Assembly: GCA_910584795.1 (NCBI GenBank)
Contig: CAJUBZ010000020.1
Coordinates: 1-17,533, forward strand
Length of the DNA: 17,533 bases
Source of the DNA: an uncultured Eubacterium sp.
GTDB taxonomy: Bacteria; Bacillota; Clostridia; Lachnospirales; Lachnospiraceae
Direction of reading: 5' to 3'
Part shown: piece by piece, positions 13,801-17,533 of the stretch
How positions within the stretch are numbered: the first letter of the stretch is position 1
Layout: the number at the start of each line of letters is the position of its first letter
Program-made: the position numbers and the translations under genes
Notes under the pieces: model-generated
Seen by the model: only the letters and a program-made list of their open reading frames with translations
Told to the model about the DNA's origin: nothing
Database searches by the model: none

Positions 13801-14242
13801 AAGTATAGATATTCCTGACTGGGTTCCGGGGGTTGGAGGAGAAAAGTTTGGATTTGATTTTGATATGTCAAGCCATATAAACATTCCAAAGCTCGCCACA
13901 GGTGCAATAGTTTATAGACCTACATTTGCAGAGATAGGAGAGAAAGGAAAAGAAGGTGTAGTTCCGCTTACTAATCCGTCAGCAATGAGACAACTTGCAG
14001 GTGAGATAATAGCTGGTGCAGGCGTAAAAGGTCAATATGGACAGAGTTTTGGTGGAGATTTCTTACAGCAGATAGAAGAAGCTGCTTGTAGAGGTATGAC
14101 GAGAGCAATCCAAGCCGCCGGAGGAATACGGGCAGAAGCGACATTTAAAGTCGAAGGAGACCCAAAGGGAATGTTTAATGTTGTAAGAAACGAAGCTTTT
14201 AACTATGCAAGACAAACTTATACATCTCCATTTCCAACATAA
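10838..14242 (+). CDS. Phage tail tape measure protein
   Basis: A 1134-residue protein of the TP901-type tape measure family. The start is preceded by AAAGGAGGG. Residues about 1-95 are a helical start with serine-rich stretches. About 95-330 form the conserved core (MNFVEIYNYFNAAFVQV, then MGADLAS-like and LSQPANQMR segments). A hydrophobic glycine and alanine-rich segment, AGGVVVVALAALAAGLGYVF, lies near 700. Tryptophan repeats LWNKVLVP, LWKNRVLP and LWNNVLSP lie near 805, 836 and 881. The C-terminal signature, with GAIVYRPTFAEIGEKGKEG and VVPL, is near 1022-1044. Tape measures set tail length, about 0.15 nm per residue, so this one would fit a tail near 170 nm, and help DNA entry. The frame is intact. 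No tail tube, portal, capsid, baseplate or terminase gene is present, which is unusual. Confidence 0.9.
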   Translation: MATVESLNIQIAASFRTAASAIDDLNTRLGRTATSLSSIGTRSLNQAFSSSNTSIGKVKKSSESLLSTFTKLYSKIYLLRKGFSMFKNAVQSSMNFVEIYNYFNAAFVQVSSRASNEWQEAGYSSAEAYAKSFRERAEELTTKMTGFQINENGTLKNANIQNFGMDPSQLMNYQAMFAQMSSSMGNSSETAVKLSNALTMIGADLASVKNMDFGKVWEDMASGLAGMSRTLDKYGVNIRNVNLQERMHQAGIEGSITNLNQENKALLRAIILLESTEYAWADLGLTLSQPANQMRLMQANFSNLGRTIGNIFLPYVAAAIKYISGFTIALQRLLEPIAAIVAAKFPDFNWGGAKTGSDILSNILDESGEIDDNFDKATKSAKKFQNQLLGFDEVYKLSEPTEDTSSSTGAAGNIDTSLLEAEFDSIYDKYRAVWEEAYKNAENPANEIADRITNAFKSGDYKGIGTYISTNISDALASINWDSVYQGARNFGTGLAQFLNGLITPDLFGNVGKTIAGALNTKLYAALSFGQTFDFTNLGKSIAAGVNNFFATFDFGGLAETLNVWAKGILNTAITALDNINWGMIGEQIGTFLADIDLFEIGVKAGESLWKGINSGVKMWAGSFSKAPFEIAFLSILALPAIVGFGNKLVKLIVTPFKNVWNLLSPVIAPLVSSVGEMFSLWIGGAGTFGESFMAVFGAGGVVVVALAALAAGLGYVFATNEEVRESFNNAISSIKEGLQPALEFFTGTLLPDLQAGWERILEVLSPLGEFLEGMFTSVWQDMINPALTYIGETVLPKVTETFENLWNKVLVPLGSFLADVLEPVIQVVADVLSILWKNRVLPVANVIGNVLSKAFEGLCSVLNNLVIPVVNAIINVFQFLWNNVLSPIVNFIKNVFEPVFESKFEGIKGKIDGLSKAFGGLIDFVTGVFSGEWSRAWEGVKNIFSGIWDTLVSVAKAPLNGVLSLFQGLANGIIDAWNWVKKQLNKVSIDIPDWVPGVGGEKFGFDFDMSSHINIPKLATGAIVYRPTFAEIGEKGKEGVVPLTNPSAMRQLAGEIIAGAGVKGQYGQSFGGDFLQQIEEAACRGMTRAIQAAGGIRAEATFKVEGDPKGMFNVVRNEAFNYARQTYTSPFPT

Positions 14243-14259
14243 AAAACAGAAATATTATA

Positions 14260-14286
14260 GGCTTCGTACGAAATCCGTACGAAGCC
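14260..14286 (+). terminator. Perfect hairpin after the tape measure gene
   Basis: GGCTTCGTAC and GTACGAAGCC form a perfect 10-bp stem with a seven-base loop, 17 bases after the stop codon. It is followed by AGAAAGGAAAAATT, the ribosome site of the next gene, not by a T run. It is therefore more likely an RNA stability or translation element than a terminator. Confidence 0.5.
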
Positions 14287-14300
14287 AGAAAGGAAAAATT

Positions 14301-14477
14301 ATGGCAAAATTAACACCAATTAAGGCAATCAGGGCGAAATGTTTGGATTGCAGCAATGGACAGTTTAAAGAAGTTCGGCTATGCCCTATTAAAAACTGCC
14401 CGCTGTACGAGTATAGAAACGGACACAGACCAATAGACGAGGAAAATATCATGGAAAGCGATACAGGCAAAAAATAG
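14301..14477 (+). CDS. Small four-cysteine phage protein
   Basis: A 58-residue protein beginning MAKLTPIKAIRAKCLDC, with AAAGGA before the ATG. Cysteines 14, 17, 28 and 33 in the pattern CLDC...CPIKNCPLY look like a zinc site, followed by a basic YEYRNGHRP. Proteins of about 50-60 residues with this pattern are common in phages of gut Firmicutes, but I know no assigned function. The ATG at 14301 is chosen by its ribosome site; a longer frame opening inside the tape measure gene has none. The leader (GAAAGGAAAAATTATGG) is nearly the same as that of the other small zinc protein at 9891. Confidence 0.65.
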   Translation: MAKLTPIKAIRAKCLDCSNGQFKEVRLCPIKNCPLYEYRNGHRPIDEENIMESDTGKK

Positions 14478-14540
14478 TTAGCTAGGGCAGTACTTTTTAA
14501 CAGGAAAGGGCATATCTGAAGCGGAGAACCAAAAAGAATA

Positions 14541-14569
14541 TTGCCCGATTAGAGAAAATGTGCTATATT
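14541..14569 (+). promoter_or_regulatory. Promoter of the holin-like toxin mRNA
   Basis: TTGCCC (14541-14546) and TATATT (14564-14569) are separated by 17 bp, with an extended -10 TG. The start point is near 14577, giving a leader of about 90 nt before the toxin ATG. The -35 box is also one arm of an imperfect inverted repeat with GGGCATAT near 14508. Confidence 0.6.
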
Positions 14570-14606
14570 GTCGATATGGGAAAATCATAGAACCAAGGCG
14601 GCTTTA

Positions 14607-14661
14607 CCCCTCTTATTTTTCGGAGGGTTTAAGTAGCCCTCCAGACGAAAGAAAGGAGGGC
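14607..14661 (+). promoter_or_regulatory. Switch-like toxin leader that can hide the ribosome site
   Basis: Four segments can pair in two exclusive ways. A is CCCTC (14608-14612), B is GGAGGG (14622-14627), C is GCCCTCC (14636-14642) and D is GGAGGGC (14655-14661), where D is the ribosome site. A:B plus C:D hides D. B:C, a 6-bp stem with a nine-base loop, frees D. C:D is a perfect 7-bp stem. Hidden ribosome sites are common in type I toxin mRNAs and are usually opened by processing or refolding. Confidence 0.65.
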
Positions 14662-14667
14662 GATACG

Positions 14668-14757
14668 ATGATTACATATTCAGAGCTGATTCAGACTGGT
14701 ATCTTCATTGTTGCCCTTGTCGGTTTGTGCTACACAATCTTCAAGGGAAAGAAATAG
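14668..14757 (+). CDS. Holin-like type I toxin peptide
   Basis: A 29-residue peptide, MITYSELIQTGIFIVALVG then CYTIFKGKK. Residues 8-25 form one membrane helix and the end is basic. This is the pattern of the putative holin-like toxin family (Hol_Tox), related to TxpA and BsrG-type toxins of Firmicutes: short acidic start, one helix, lysine end. GGAGGG lies seven bases before the ATG and is buried in a hairpin. A convergent antisense RNA covers its 3' region, as in bsrG/SR4 and txpA/RatA. In such systems loss of the plasmid leads to loss of the unstable antisense RNA and the toxin then harms the membrane. The function is inferred from sequence pattern and locus layout. Confidence 0.8.
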   Translation: MITYSELIQTGIFIVALVGLCYTIFKGKK

Positions 14758-14851
14758 CCGCCACTACGCCCATAGTGACGGCTGACCTCTAACCAGAGGT
14801 ATTTGTTTATTGTTGTGGGGTAGAGCCGCTTCTATGGCTTTTCCCTTTTCT
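14748..14851 (-). ncRNA. Antisense RNA of the holin-like toxin
   Basis: A predicted RNA of about 100 nt from the promoter at 14858-14886 to a hairpin, CCGTCACTA with TAGTGGCGG (14759-14780, one mismatch), followed by CTATTTCTTT. It is complementary to the whole 3' region of the toxin mRNA, including the ACCTCT/AGAGGT hairpin (14787-14802), so pairing could start between matching loops. Its ends are inferred. Confidence 0.75.
14816..14850 (+). terminator. Terminator of the holin-like toxin mRNA
   Basis: GGGGTAGAGCC and GGCTTTTCCC form a stem with a few mismatches around GCTTCTAT, followed by CCCTTTTCTATG. The toxin message would be about 270 nt long, with its last ~90 nt antisense to the RNA on the other strand. 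Confidence 0.55.
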
Positions 14852-14857
14852 ATGTCT

Positions 14858-14886
14858 AATATAGCATATCTTAGGGCAGGATTCAA
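14858..14886 (-). promoter_or_regulatory. Promoter of the antisense RNA (second type I locus)
   Basis: On the minus strand, TTGAAT (14881-14886) and TATATT (14858-14863) are separated by 17 bp. Transcription would start near 14851 and run toward the toxin gene. Confidence 0.7.
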
Positions 14887-14935
14887 GCATTTTTTGTTTC
14901 CTCATTCTTCTTTATCGGGCAGATTCTTAATATTA

Positions 14936-14998
14936 TTGACATTCAAAGAAAATAGTTTTACTATGTAGTTATCATAAAAATAAATACAATAACTACAT
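14936..14998 (+). promoter_or_regulatory. Promoter and palindromic operator of the J-domain gene
   Basis: TTGACA (14936-14941) and TACTAT (14959-14964) are separated by 17 bp. A perfect inverted repeat ATGTAGTTAT (14963-14972) and ATAACTACAT (14989-14998) begins at the -10 box and ends at the ribosome site, with 26 bp between equal points of its arms. A repressor bound here would block both the start point and the leader; which protein binds is unknown. Confidence 0.7.
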
Positions 14999-15008
14999 GG
15001 AGGATATT

Positions 15009-15845
15009 ATGTTTTGCGTTATTCAAGAGATAGAAACAAAGAAGCCGAATAAAAACGGCTATGCAAAAGAATTAATTTCTGATTACATGAAAATATCTTT
15101 TAACGGAGAAGATGTAGGGCATTATTATTTTTATTATGGAGAAGAAAGATTTGAAAGACCAATAAAGAAAGCATACAGAATAAGCATACATCACAGTTAC
15201 AGAGAGAATGGAAAGGTAAAGAAAAAACAATTTGTTTTATGCACAGCAAATTATTATGAATTTGCAACCGATACATTCAGTCTGTATGATTGGTGCGACA
15301 GCCGAATACAAAGAATTGCCATAGAATTATCTGCTGACGTAGATGAAATTTACGATATGGTTCAAACGAAAATATCTGTTTTAGAAAGTAAGATACAAGC
15401 AGAATTTTCCGAAACCGAAGAATATAAAGTACATGAAGAGCATGATAATATAACCACGATTCACGCATTGCACAAAACAGAATTTACAAGAAAATATGGA
15501 GTTGATGGAGATGAATATGATAAATGCTATGATGTGTTTGGAGAATTAAGAAACCCAGAATATCTTGAAAAGATAAAGAAAGAATACAAGCAACGAAAGG
15601 AATACGAAGAAAAAAGCCGTAGTTATCAAGATGATTTTTGGAGTAACTACAGCAAATATTTTGGCGGTGGTGGAAGTAGTTACCACAATTCTGTTTCTGA
15701 TAACCACACAGAAGATGACAGGGAAACCTTGAAACAGTTTTACAGAACATTGTGCAAAAAGTATCATCCAGACGCAAATCCAGACATTGACACTTCAAAG
15801 GAAATGCAGTTGCTTAATCGGCTGAAAAGCGAATGGGGAATATAG
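15009..15845 (+). CDS. J-domain protein (C-terminal DnaJ-like domain)
   Basis: A 278-residue protein. The N-terminal ~190 residues are charged and unrecognised (YFYYGEERFERPIKKAYRIS, later a long helix with SVLESKIQAEFSETEEYK). A helical basic segment follows (KKEYKQRKEYEEKSRSY), then a short FGGGGSS linker. The C-terminus, about 232-278, is a J domain with a basic helix (FYRTLCKKY) and the invariant HPD at 253-255. J domains stimulate Hsp70 ATPase activity, so the protein may direct host DnaK to a target such as a replication, partition or phage protein. The ATG at 15009 has GGAGG five bases upstream; an in-frame ATG at 14997 would put that ribosome site inside the gene. It is transcribed alone under a palindrome-controlled promoter and ends at the terminator at 15875. 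Confidence 0.75.
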   Translation: MFCVIQEIETKKPNKNGYAKELISDYMKISFNGEDVGHYYFYYGEERFERPIKKAYRISIHHSYRENGKVKKKQFVLCTANYYEFATDTFSLYDWCDSRIQRIAIELSADVDEIYDMVQTKISVLESKIQAEFSETEEYKVHEEHDNITTIHALHKTEFTRKYGVDGDEYDKCYDVFGELRNPEYLEKIKKEYKQRKEYEEKSRSYQDDFWSNYSKYFGGGGSSYHNSVSDNHTEDDRETLKQFYRTLCKKYHPDANPDIDTSKEMQLLNRLKSEWGI

Positions 15846-15874
15846 ATAGTACAAAATAAATATGACAATAAAGA

Positions 15875-15901
15875 CAGGGCGTTAAATCCCTGCCTTTTTT
15901 A
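15875..15901 (+). terminator. Terminator of the J-domain gene
   Basis: CAGGG (15875-15879) and CCCTG (15888-15892) form a stem with an eight-base loop, followed by CCTTTTTTA. Confidence 0.75.
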
Positions 15902-16097
15902 TATTATACTGCTCCTGCTGGTAGAATAGCAAGCACTGCCTGTGGACGTCCACAAGCTAAAATAATCCTGTCCAAACAAGCCCATTTTACCAATTTTTTC
16001 CTTTATGGTATATAAATCTACCCTGAAAGTATTTTAATCCAAATACGGGGCGAATAGAGCCGTTTAAGAGGGTGATTTATTATCTTGATAGTTTGTC
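15902..16097. other. Gene-free stretch before the 11-bp array, with a 14-bp palindrome
   Basis: No gene is seen. TGTGGACGTCCACA (15941-15954) is a perfect 14-bp palindrome and could be an operator or a recombination or nicking site. A possible plus-strand promoter, TTTACC (15986-15991) with TATATA (16009-16014) at 17 bp, would transcribe the 11-bp array as an RNA ending near 16350; this is weak. A frame opening with TTG at 16085 and running through the array has no ribosome site. Confidence 0.4.
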
Positions 16098-16196
16098 TGA
16101 TGTCTCGTAGATATATTTCAGATATCTCACAGATGTCTTGGATATATATTTCAGATATCTTGGAGATGTCTCATAAATGTCTTACAGATATCTCCA
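16098..16196. repeat. Array of nine repeats with an exact 11-bp period
   Basis: Units start at 16098, 16109, 16120, 16131, 16142, 16153, 16164, 16175 and 16186, all exactly 11 bp apart. Core octamers are TGATGTCT, AGATATAT, AGATATCT, AGATGTCT, ATATATAT, AGATATCT, AGATGTCT, AAATGTCT and AGATATCT. The three core types recur in order, giving a 33-bp higher-order period. An out-of-phase TGATATCT follows at 16209. One repeat per helical turn places every core on the same face of the DNA, as in centromere arrays such as the 11-bp ParR sites of plasmid R1. It lies in the gap between two convergent operons, so it is unlikely to be coding. A partition or regulatory role is inferred. Confidence 0.75.
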
Positions 16197-16323
16197 ACAT
16201 AATGTTTTTGATATCTTTTAAAGATTTTCTTATGCCTTCTGGGGTTTTAGGGGAACTTCCACTAACAAGACTGCAATTTGTCCGACAAAATGCGTATCTT
16301 GCCCAGAGCTTTTATAATCAAAG

Positions 16324-16350
16324 AGCCCCTAAGATAAACTTAGGAGCCCT
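16324..16350 (-). terminator. Terminator of the minus-strand operon
   Basis: CCCCTAAG and CTTAGG(A)GC form a stable stem with a five-base ATAAA loop. On the minus strand it is followed by TTTG. It ends the operon that runs from 17255 to 16390 and separates it from the 11-bp array. Confidence 0.7.
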
Positions 16351-16389
16351 TATAATTACTGCTAACGAAATTCCATCATGCCGCACCTC

Positions 16390-16497
16390 CTACTCTTTAT
16401 AAATATAAAGATACTGCGCAAGCTGATATAAGCGTTTGATTGACTTGTCTGACAAGCGGTCAAGAAGTTTTAATAATGCTGCTTTGTAAGCTGTCAT
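16390..16497 (-). CDS. Tiny helical protein, last gene of the small-protein operon
   Basis: A 35-residue protein, MTAYKAALLKLLDRLSDKS then IKRLYQLAQYLYIYKE. Its two short amphipathic helices resemble small proteins with a KLLDRLSDxxIxxLYxLA pattern found on Firmicutes mobile elements, with no known function. Its ATG overlaps the stop of the previous gene as ATGA, and AAAGGCGG lies upstream, so translation is coupled. It is followed by the operon terminator. Confidence 0.55.
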   Translation of the reverse strand: MTAYKAALLKLLDRLSDKSIKRLYQLAQYLYIYKE

Positions 16498-16679
16498 CTC
16501 GCACCGCCTTTCTTTGCTTTCTGCCCTTTCATATAGCCATAAGCAAAAGCGGTACAGACGATTTCAAGCGTATTACCGAGTTCTCTTATCTCGTTTATAT
16601 CCGTCAAGAGCATATCATAGGCTTCAGGGTGCTTCTTGATGTATTCGTCTACTCTCTGTGGTACTGTTCTTTTAGCCAT
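16494..16679 (-). CDS. Small uncharacterised protein
   Basis: A 61-residue protein starting MAKRTVPQRVDEYIKKHPEAY, with an AGGGGG ribosome site just upstream. It is helical and ends in a conserved-looking AFAYGYMKGQKAKKGGAR basic tail. An upstream in-frame ATG at 16751 lies within the previous gene and lacks a ribosome site. No signal, membrane helix or known domain is seen. The same C-terminal pattern occurs in small proteins of other Clostridia mobile elements, by memory only. It is coupled to the 35-residue gene downstream, and the two may act together. Confidence 0.6.
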   Translation of the reverse strand: MAKRTVPQRVDEYIKKHPEAYDMLLTDINEIRELGNTLEIVCTAFAYGYMKGQKAKKGGAR

Positions 16680-16689
16680 TGTACACCCC

Positions 16690-16968
16690 CTATTCCTCTG
16701 AATTATCCAGATTGCCCTGTGTACCGGAATTGACGTTGTTGAAGCCCTCACCGTCCTGCGAGATGTAGTCGTAGGAATTGAACAGTTCTCTCCACTCTCT
16801 GTCGTTCTTGTAATAGAACGCTGCTCCGACAGTGATTACCGCTGCAAGAAGGATAAGCAATCCGATTGTTGTGATTCTGGACTGCGACTTGAACTCACGG
16901 AAAATTTCCGTAGCAAAGTTCGGCTGCTGGTTCTGCGGTTCCTGTGTTGAATTTTCTTTTTCGTTCAT
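16690..16968 (-). CDS. Small single-helix membrane protein
   Basis: A 92-residue protein. Residues 1-32 are polar and glutamine-rich (MNEKENSTQEPQNQQPNF), residues about 33-54 form one membrane helix (TTIGLLILLAAVITVGAAFYY), and the rest is acidic (YISQDGEGFNNVNSG). With no cleavable signal peptide the N-terminus is probably inside and the acidic end outside. The ATG at 16968 has GGAGG upstream; a longer frame to 17046 would run through the hairpin at 17002-17044. The family is unknown to me. The base composition of this and the next gene is noticeably richer in GC than the rest of the element, hinting at a different origin. Confidence 0.6.
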   Translation of the reverse strand: MNEKENSTQEPQNQQPNFATEIFREFKSQSRITTIGLLILLAAVITVGAAFYYKNDREWRELFNSYDYISQDGEGFNNVNSGTQGNLDNSEE

Positions 16969-17001
16969 TAAAAAATAGCCTCCTTCAAATTGTTCTTGAA
17001 A

Positions 17002-17044
17002 GAGGTCACTCTCTATGATAAAATATTTCATAGAGGGAAACCTC
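17002..17044 (-). promoter_or_regulatory. Long hairpin in the leader of the small membrane protein gene
   Basis: CTCTATGA (17011-17018) and TCATAGAG (17028-17035) are a perfect 8-bp inverted repeat around TAAAATATT. The outer GAGGT (17002-17006) and ACCTC (17040-17044) add five more pairs. It lies about 35 bases before the start codon, within the operon between the RHH gene and the membrane protein. A second inverted repeat, GAGTGTTGA (17053-17061) with TCAACGCTC (17080-17088, one mismatch), follows the RHH gene. These may process or attenuate the message. Confidence 0.6.
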
Positions 17045-17087
17045 AACCTTAAGAGTGTTGATTAACTTTTAGCGGAGTGTCAACGCT

Positions 17088-17255
17088 CTATTTCTTTTGC
17101 AAAAGCAGATGTATTCCTTGTCTTATAGCTTCACCTTTTGTGATATTATGCTCTTTGCAATAAATCTCAAGTTTCTTTTCAGTTTCATCATCAAGACGAA
17201 CACTAAATCTATTAGACTTTGGTTTTTCTGCTTTTGGTCTACCTGCTGGTGACAT
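17088..17255 (-). CDS. Second small ribbon-helix-helix regulator
   Basis: A 55-residue protein beginning MSPAGRPKAEKPKSNRFSVR. The basic GRPK start is followed by strand RFSVRLDDE (16-24), helix TEKKLEIYCKEH (25-36) and helix KGEAIRQGIHLLLQKK (40-55), a clear RHH fold. The ribosome site AAAGGAGGGGG lies just before the ATG. Similar GRPK-RHH proteins occur on many Firmicutes mobile elements as regulators or accessory DNA-binding proteins. The promoter has a palindrome in its spacer and two GTGTGACA copies, consistent with self-repression. It faces away from the origin and mirrors the RHH gene at 221. It could control copy number, the small-protein operon, or bind the 11-bp array. Confidence 0.75.
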   Translation of the reverse strand: MSPAGRPKAEKPKSNRFSVRLDDETEKKLEIYCKEHNITKGEAIRQGIHLLLQKK

Positions 17256-17272
17256 CAATCCCCCTCCTTTCT

Positions 17273-17313
17273 TGTCACACCTTTATTATATTTATGTCAC
17301 ACATAAATGTCAA
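17273..17313 (-). promoter_or_regulatory. Promoter and operator of the second RHH gene
   Basis: On the minus strand, TTGACA (17308-17313) and TATAAT (17285-17290) are both consensus and 17 bp apart. The whole spacer (17291-17307) is the palindrome TTTATG-TGTGA-CATAAA. GTGTGACA occurs twice, as its complement at 17273-17280 and 17295-17302, 22 bp apart or two helical turns. The layout suggests a strong promoter tightly held by its own RHH product. Confidence 0.8.
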
Positions 17314-17369
17314 GAAGAATTTTAAAAAGTGACAGATTAGCACAATAAAAATACAAAATAAAAGTCAAT

Positions 17370-17413
17370 AAAGGTACATTATAAAATTGCTAAAAAGTAC
17401 ATTTTGTACCTTT
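17370..17413. repeat. Inverted repeat beside the origin
   Basis: AAAGGTACA (17370-17378) and TGTACCTTT (17405-17413) are perfect 9-bp arms. An extra AGTAC lies between them. It may be a binding site for a dimeric protein, perhaps Rep itself, or a structured origin element. Confidence 0.5.
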
Positions 17414-17421
17414 TTGAAATT

Positions 17422-17430
17422 TGTGGATAA
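17422..17430 (-). promoter_or_regulatory. DnaA box
   Basis: The reverse complement is TTATCCACA, the consensus DnaA box, with no mismatch. It lies about 50 bases before the iterons, as in iteron plasmid origins that use host DnaA. Confidence 0.75.
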
Positions 17431-17478
17431 CTCTGCAAATCCTTGATTTTACTAGCTTTTTCACATAGAATATATGTT

Positions 17479-17533
17479 CCCCCCTAGCCACGACACGGCT
17501 ACCCCCCTAGCCACGACACGGCTACCCCCCTAG
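17479..17533. repeat. Origin iterons, left part of the array
   Basis: A partial unit at 17479-17493, a complete 23-bp unit at 17494-17516 and a partial unit at 17517-17533, in phase with the repeats at 1-55. The last 40 bases repeat the first 40, consistent with a circular sequence opened inside the array. Confidence 0.85.

Noticed and set aside
16098..16196. CRISPR array
   Set aside because: The repeats are only 11 bp apart with no spacers and no cas genes are present.
16085..16402. A 105-codon open frame across the 11-bp array
   Set aside because: It starts with TTG without a ribosome site, its repetitive peptide is explained by the 33-bp DNA repeat pattern, and it reads through the terminator at 16324-16350.

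Overview
The window looks like a complete low-GC circular plasmid with phage features (a phage-plasmid or satellite-like element). The host is probably a gut Firmicute of class Clostridia, perhaps Lachnospiraceae. This rests on AT-rich codon use, strong AGGAGG-type ribosome sites, near-consensus sigma-A promoters and protein families typical of that group. The last 40 bases (17494-17533) are identical to the first 40, and both ends lie inside a 23-bp direct repeat. The molecule is therefore probably circular, about 17.5 kb, and was cut within its origin iterons.

Layout. (1) Origin and plasmid core. The iterons, a DnaA box and AT-rich DNA span the junction. To the right (+ strand) is a small ribbon-helix-helix (RHH) regulator followed by a replication initiator (221-1258). 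To the left (- strand) a second RHH gene leads a four-gene operon of small uncharacterised proteins (17255-16390). Each RHH gene has a palindrome inside its own promoter. (2) 1259-5111 holds repeats, a secreted SH3 protein, an Fst/par-like type I toxin-antitoxin locus, an unknown membrane protein, and a parA/RHH partition operon flanked by a 14-bp repeat. (3) 5166-8510 is a phage-type early module: a CI-like repressor facing a Cro-like gene, then a DUF6291-type replication protein, a DnaC-like loader and an unknown phage protein. (4) 8756-14477 is a phage late-like block with a coiled-coil protein, a zinc-ribbon protein, a small membrane protein, an unknown protein and a full-length tape measure protein, plus a four-cysteine protein. 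(5) 14541-14886 is a second type I toxin-antitoxin locus, with a holin-like toxin. (6) 14936-16350 has a J-domain protein under a promoter with a large palindrome, then an array of nine repeats with an exact 11-bp period.

Together these suggest a stably inherited, iteron-controlled plasmid with a partition system, two antisense-RNA addiction modules and a phage-type genetic switch and replication module. I see no integrase, relaxase, terminase, portal, capsid, tail tube, baseplate or lysis enzyme. The tape measure protein is therefore an orphan, which fits a decayed phage-plasmid or a satellite that borrows a helper's particle. The points most worth a second look are the orphan tape measure, the 11-bp phased array at 16098-16196, the two type I systems (one with a leader able to form alternative stems around the ribosome site) and the short terminated RNA just upstream of the tape measure gene.
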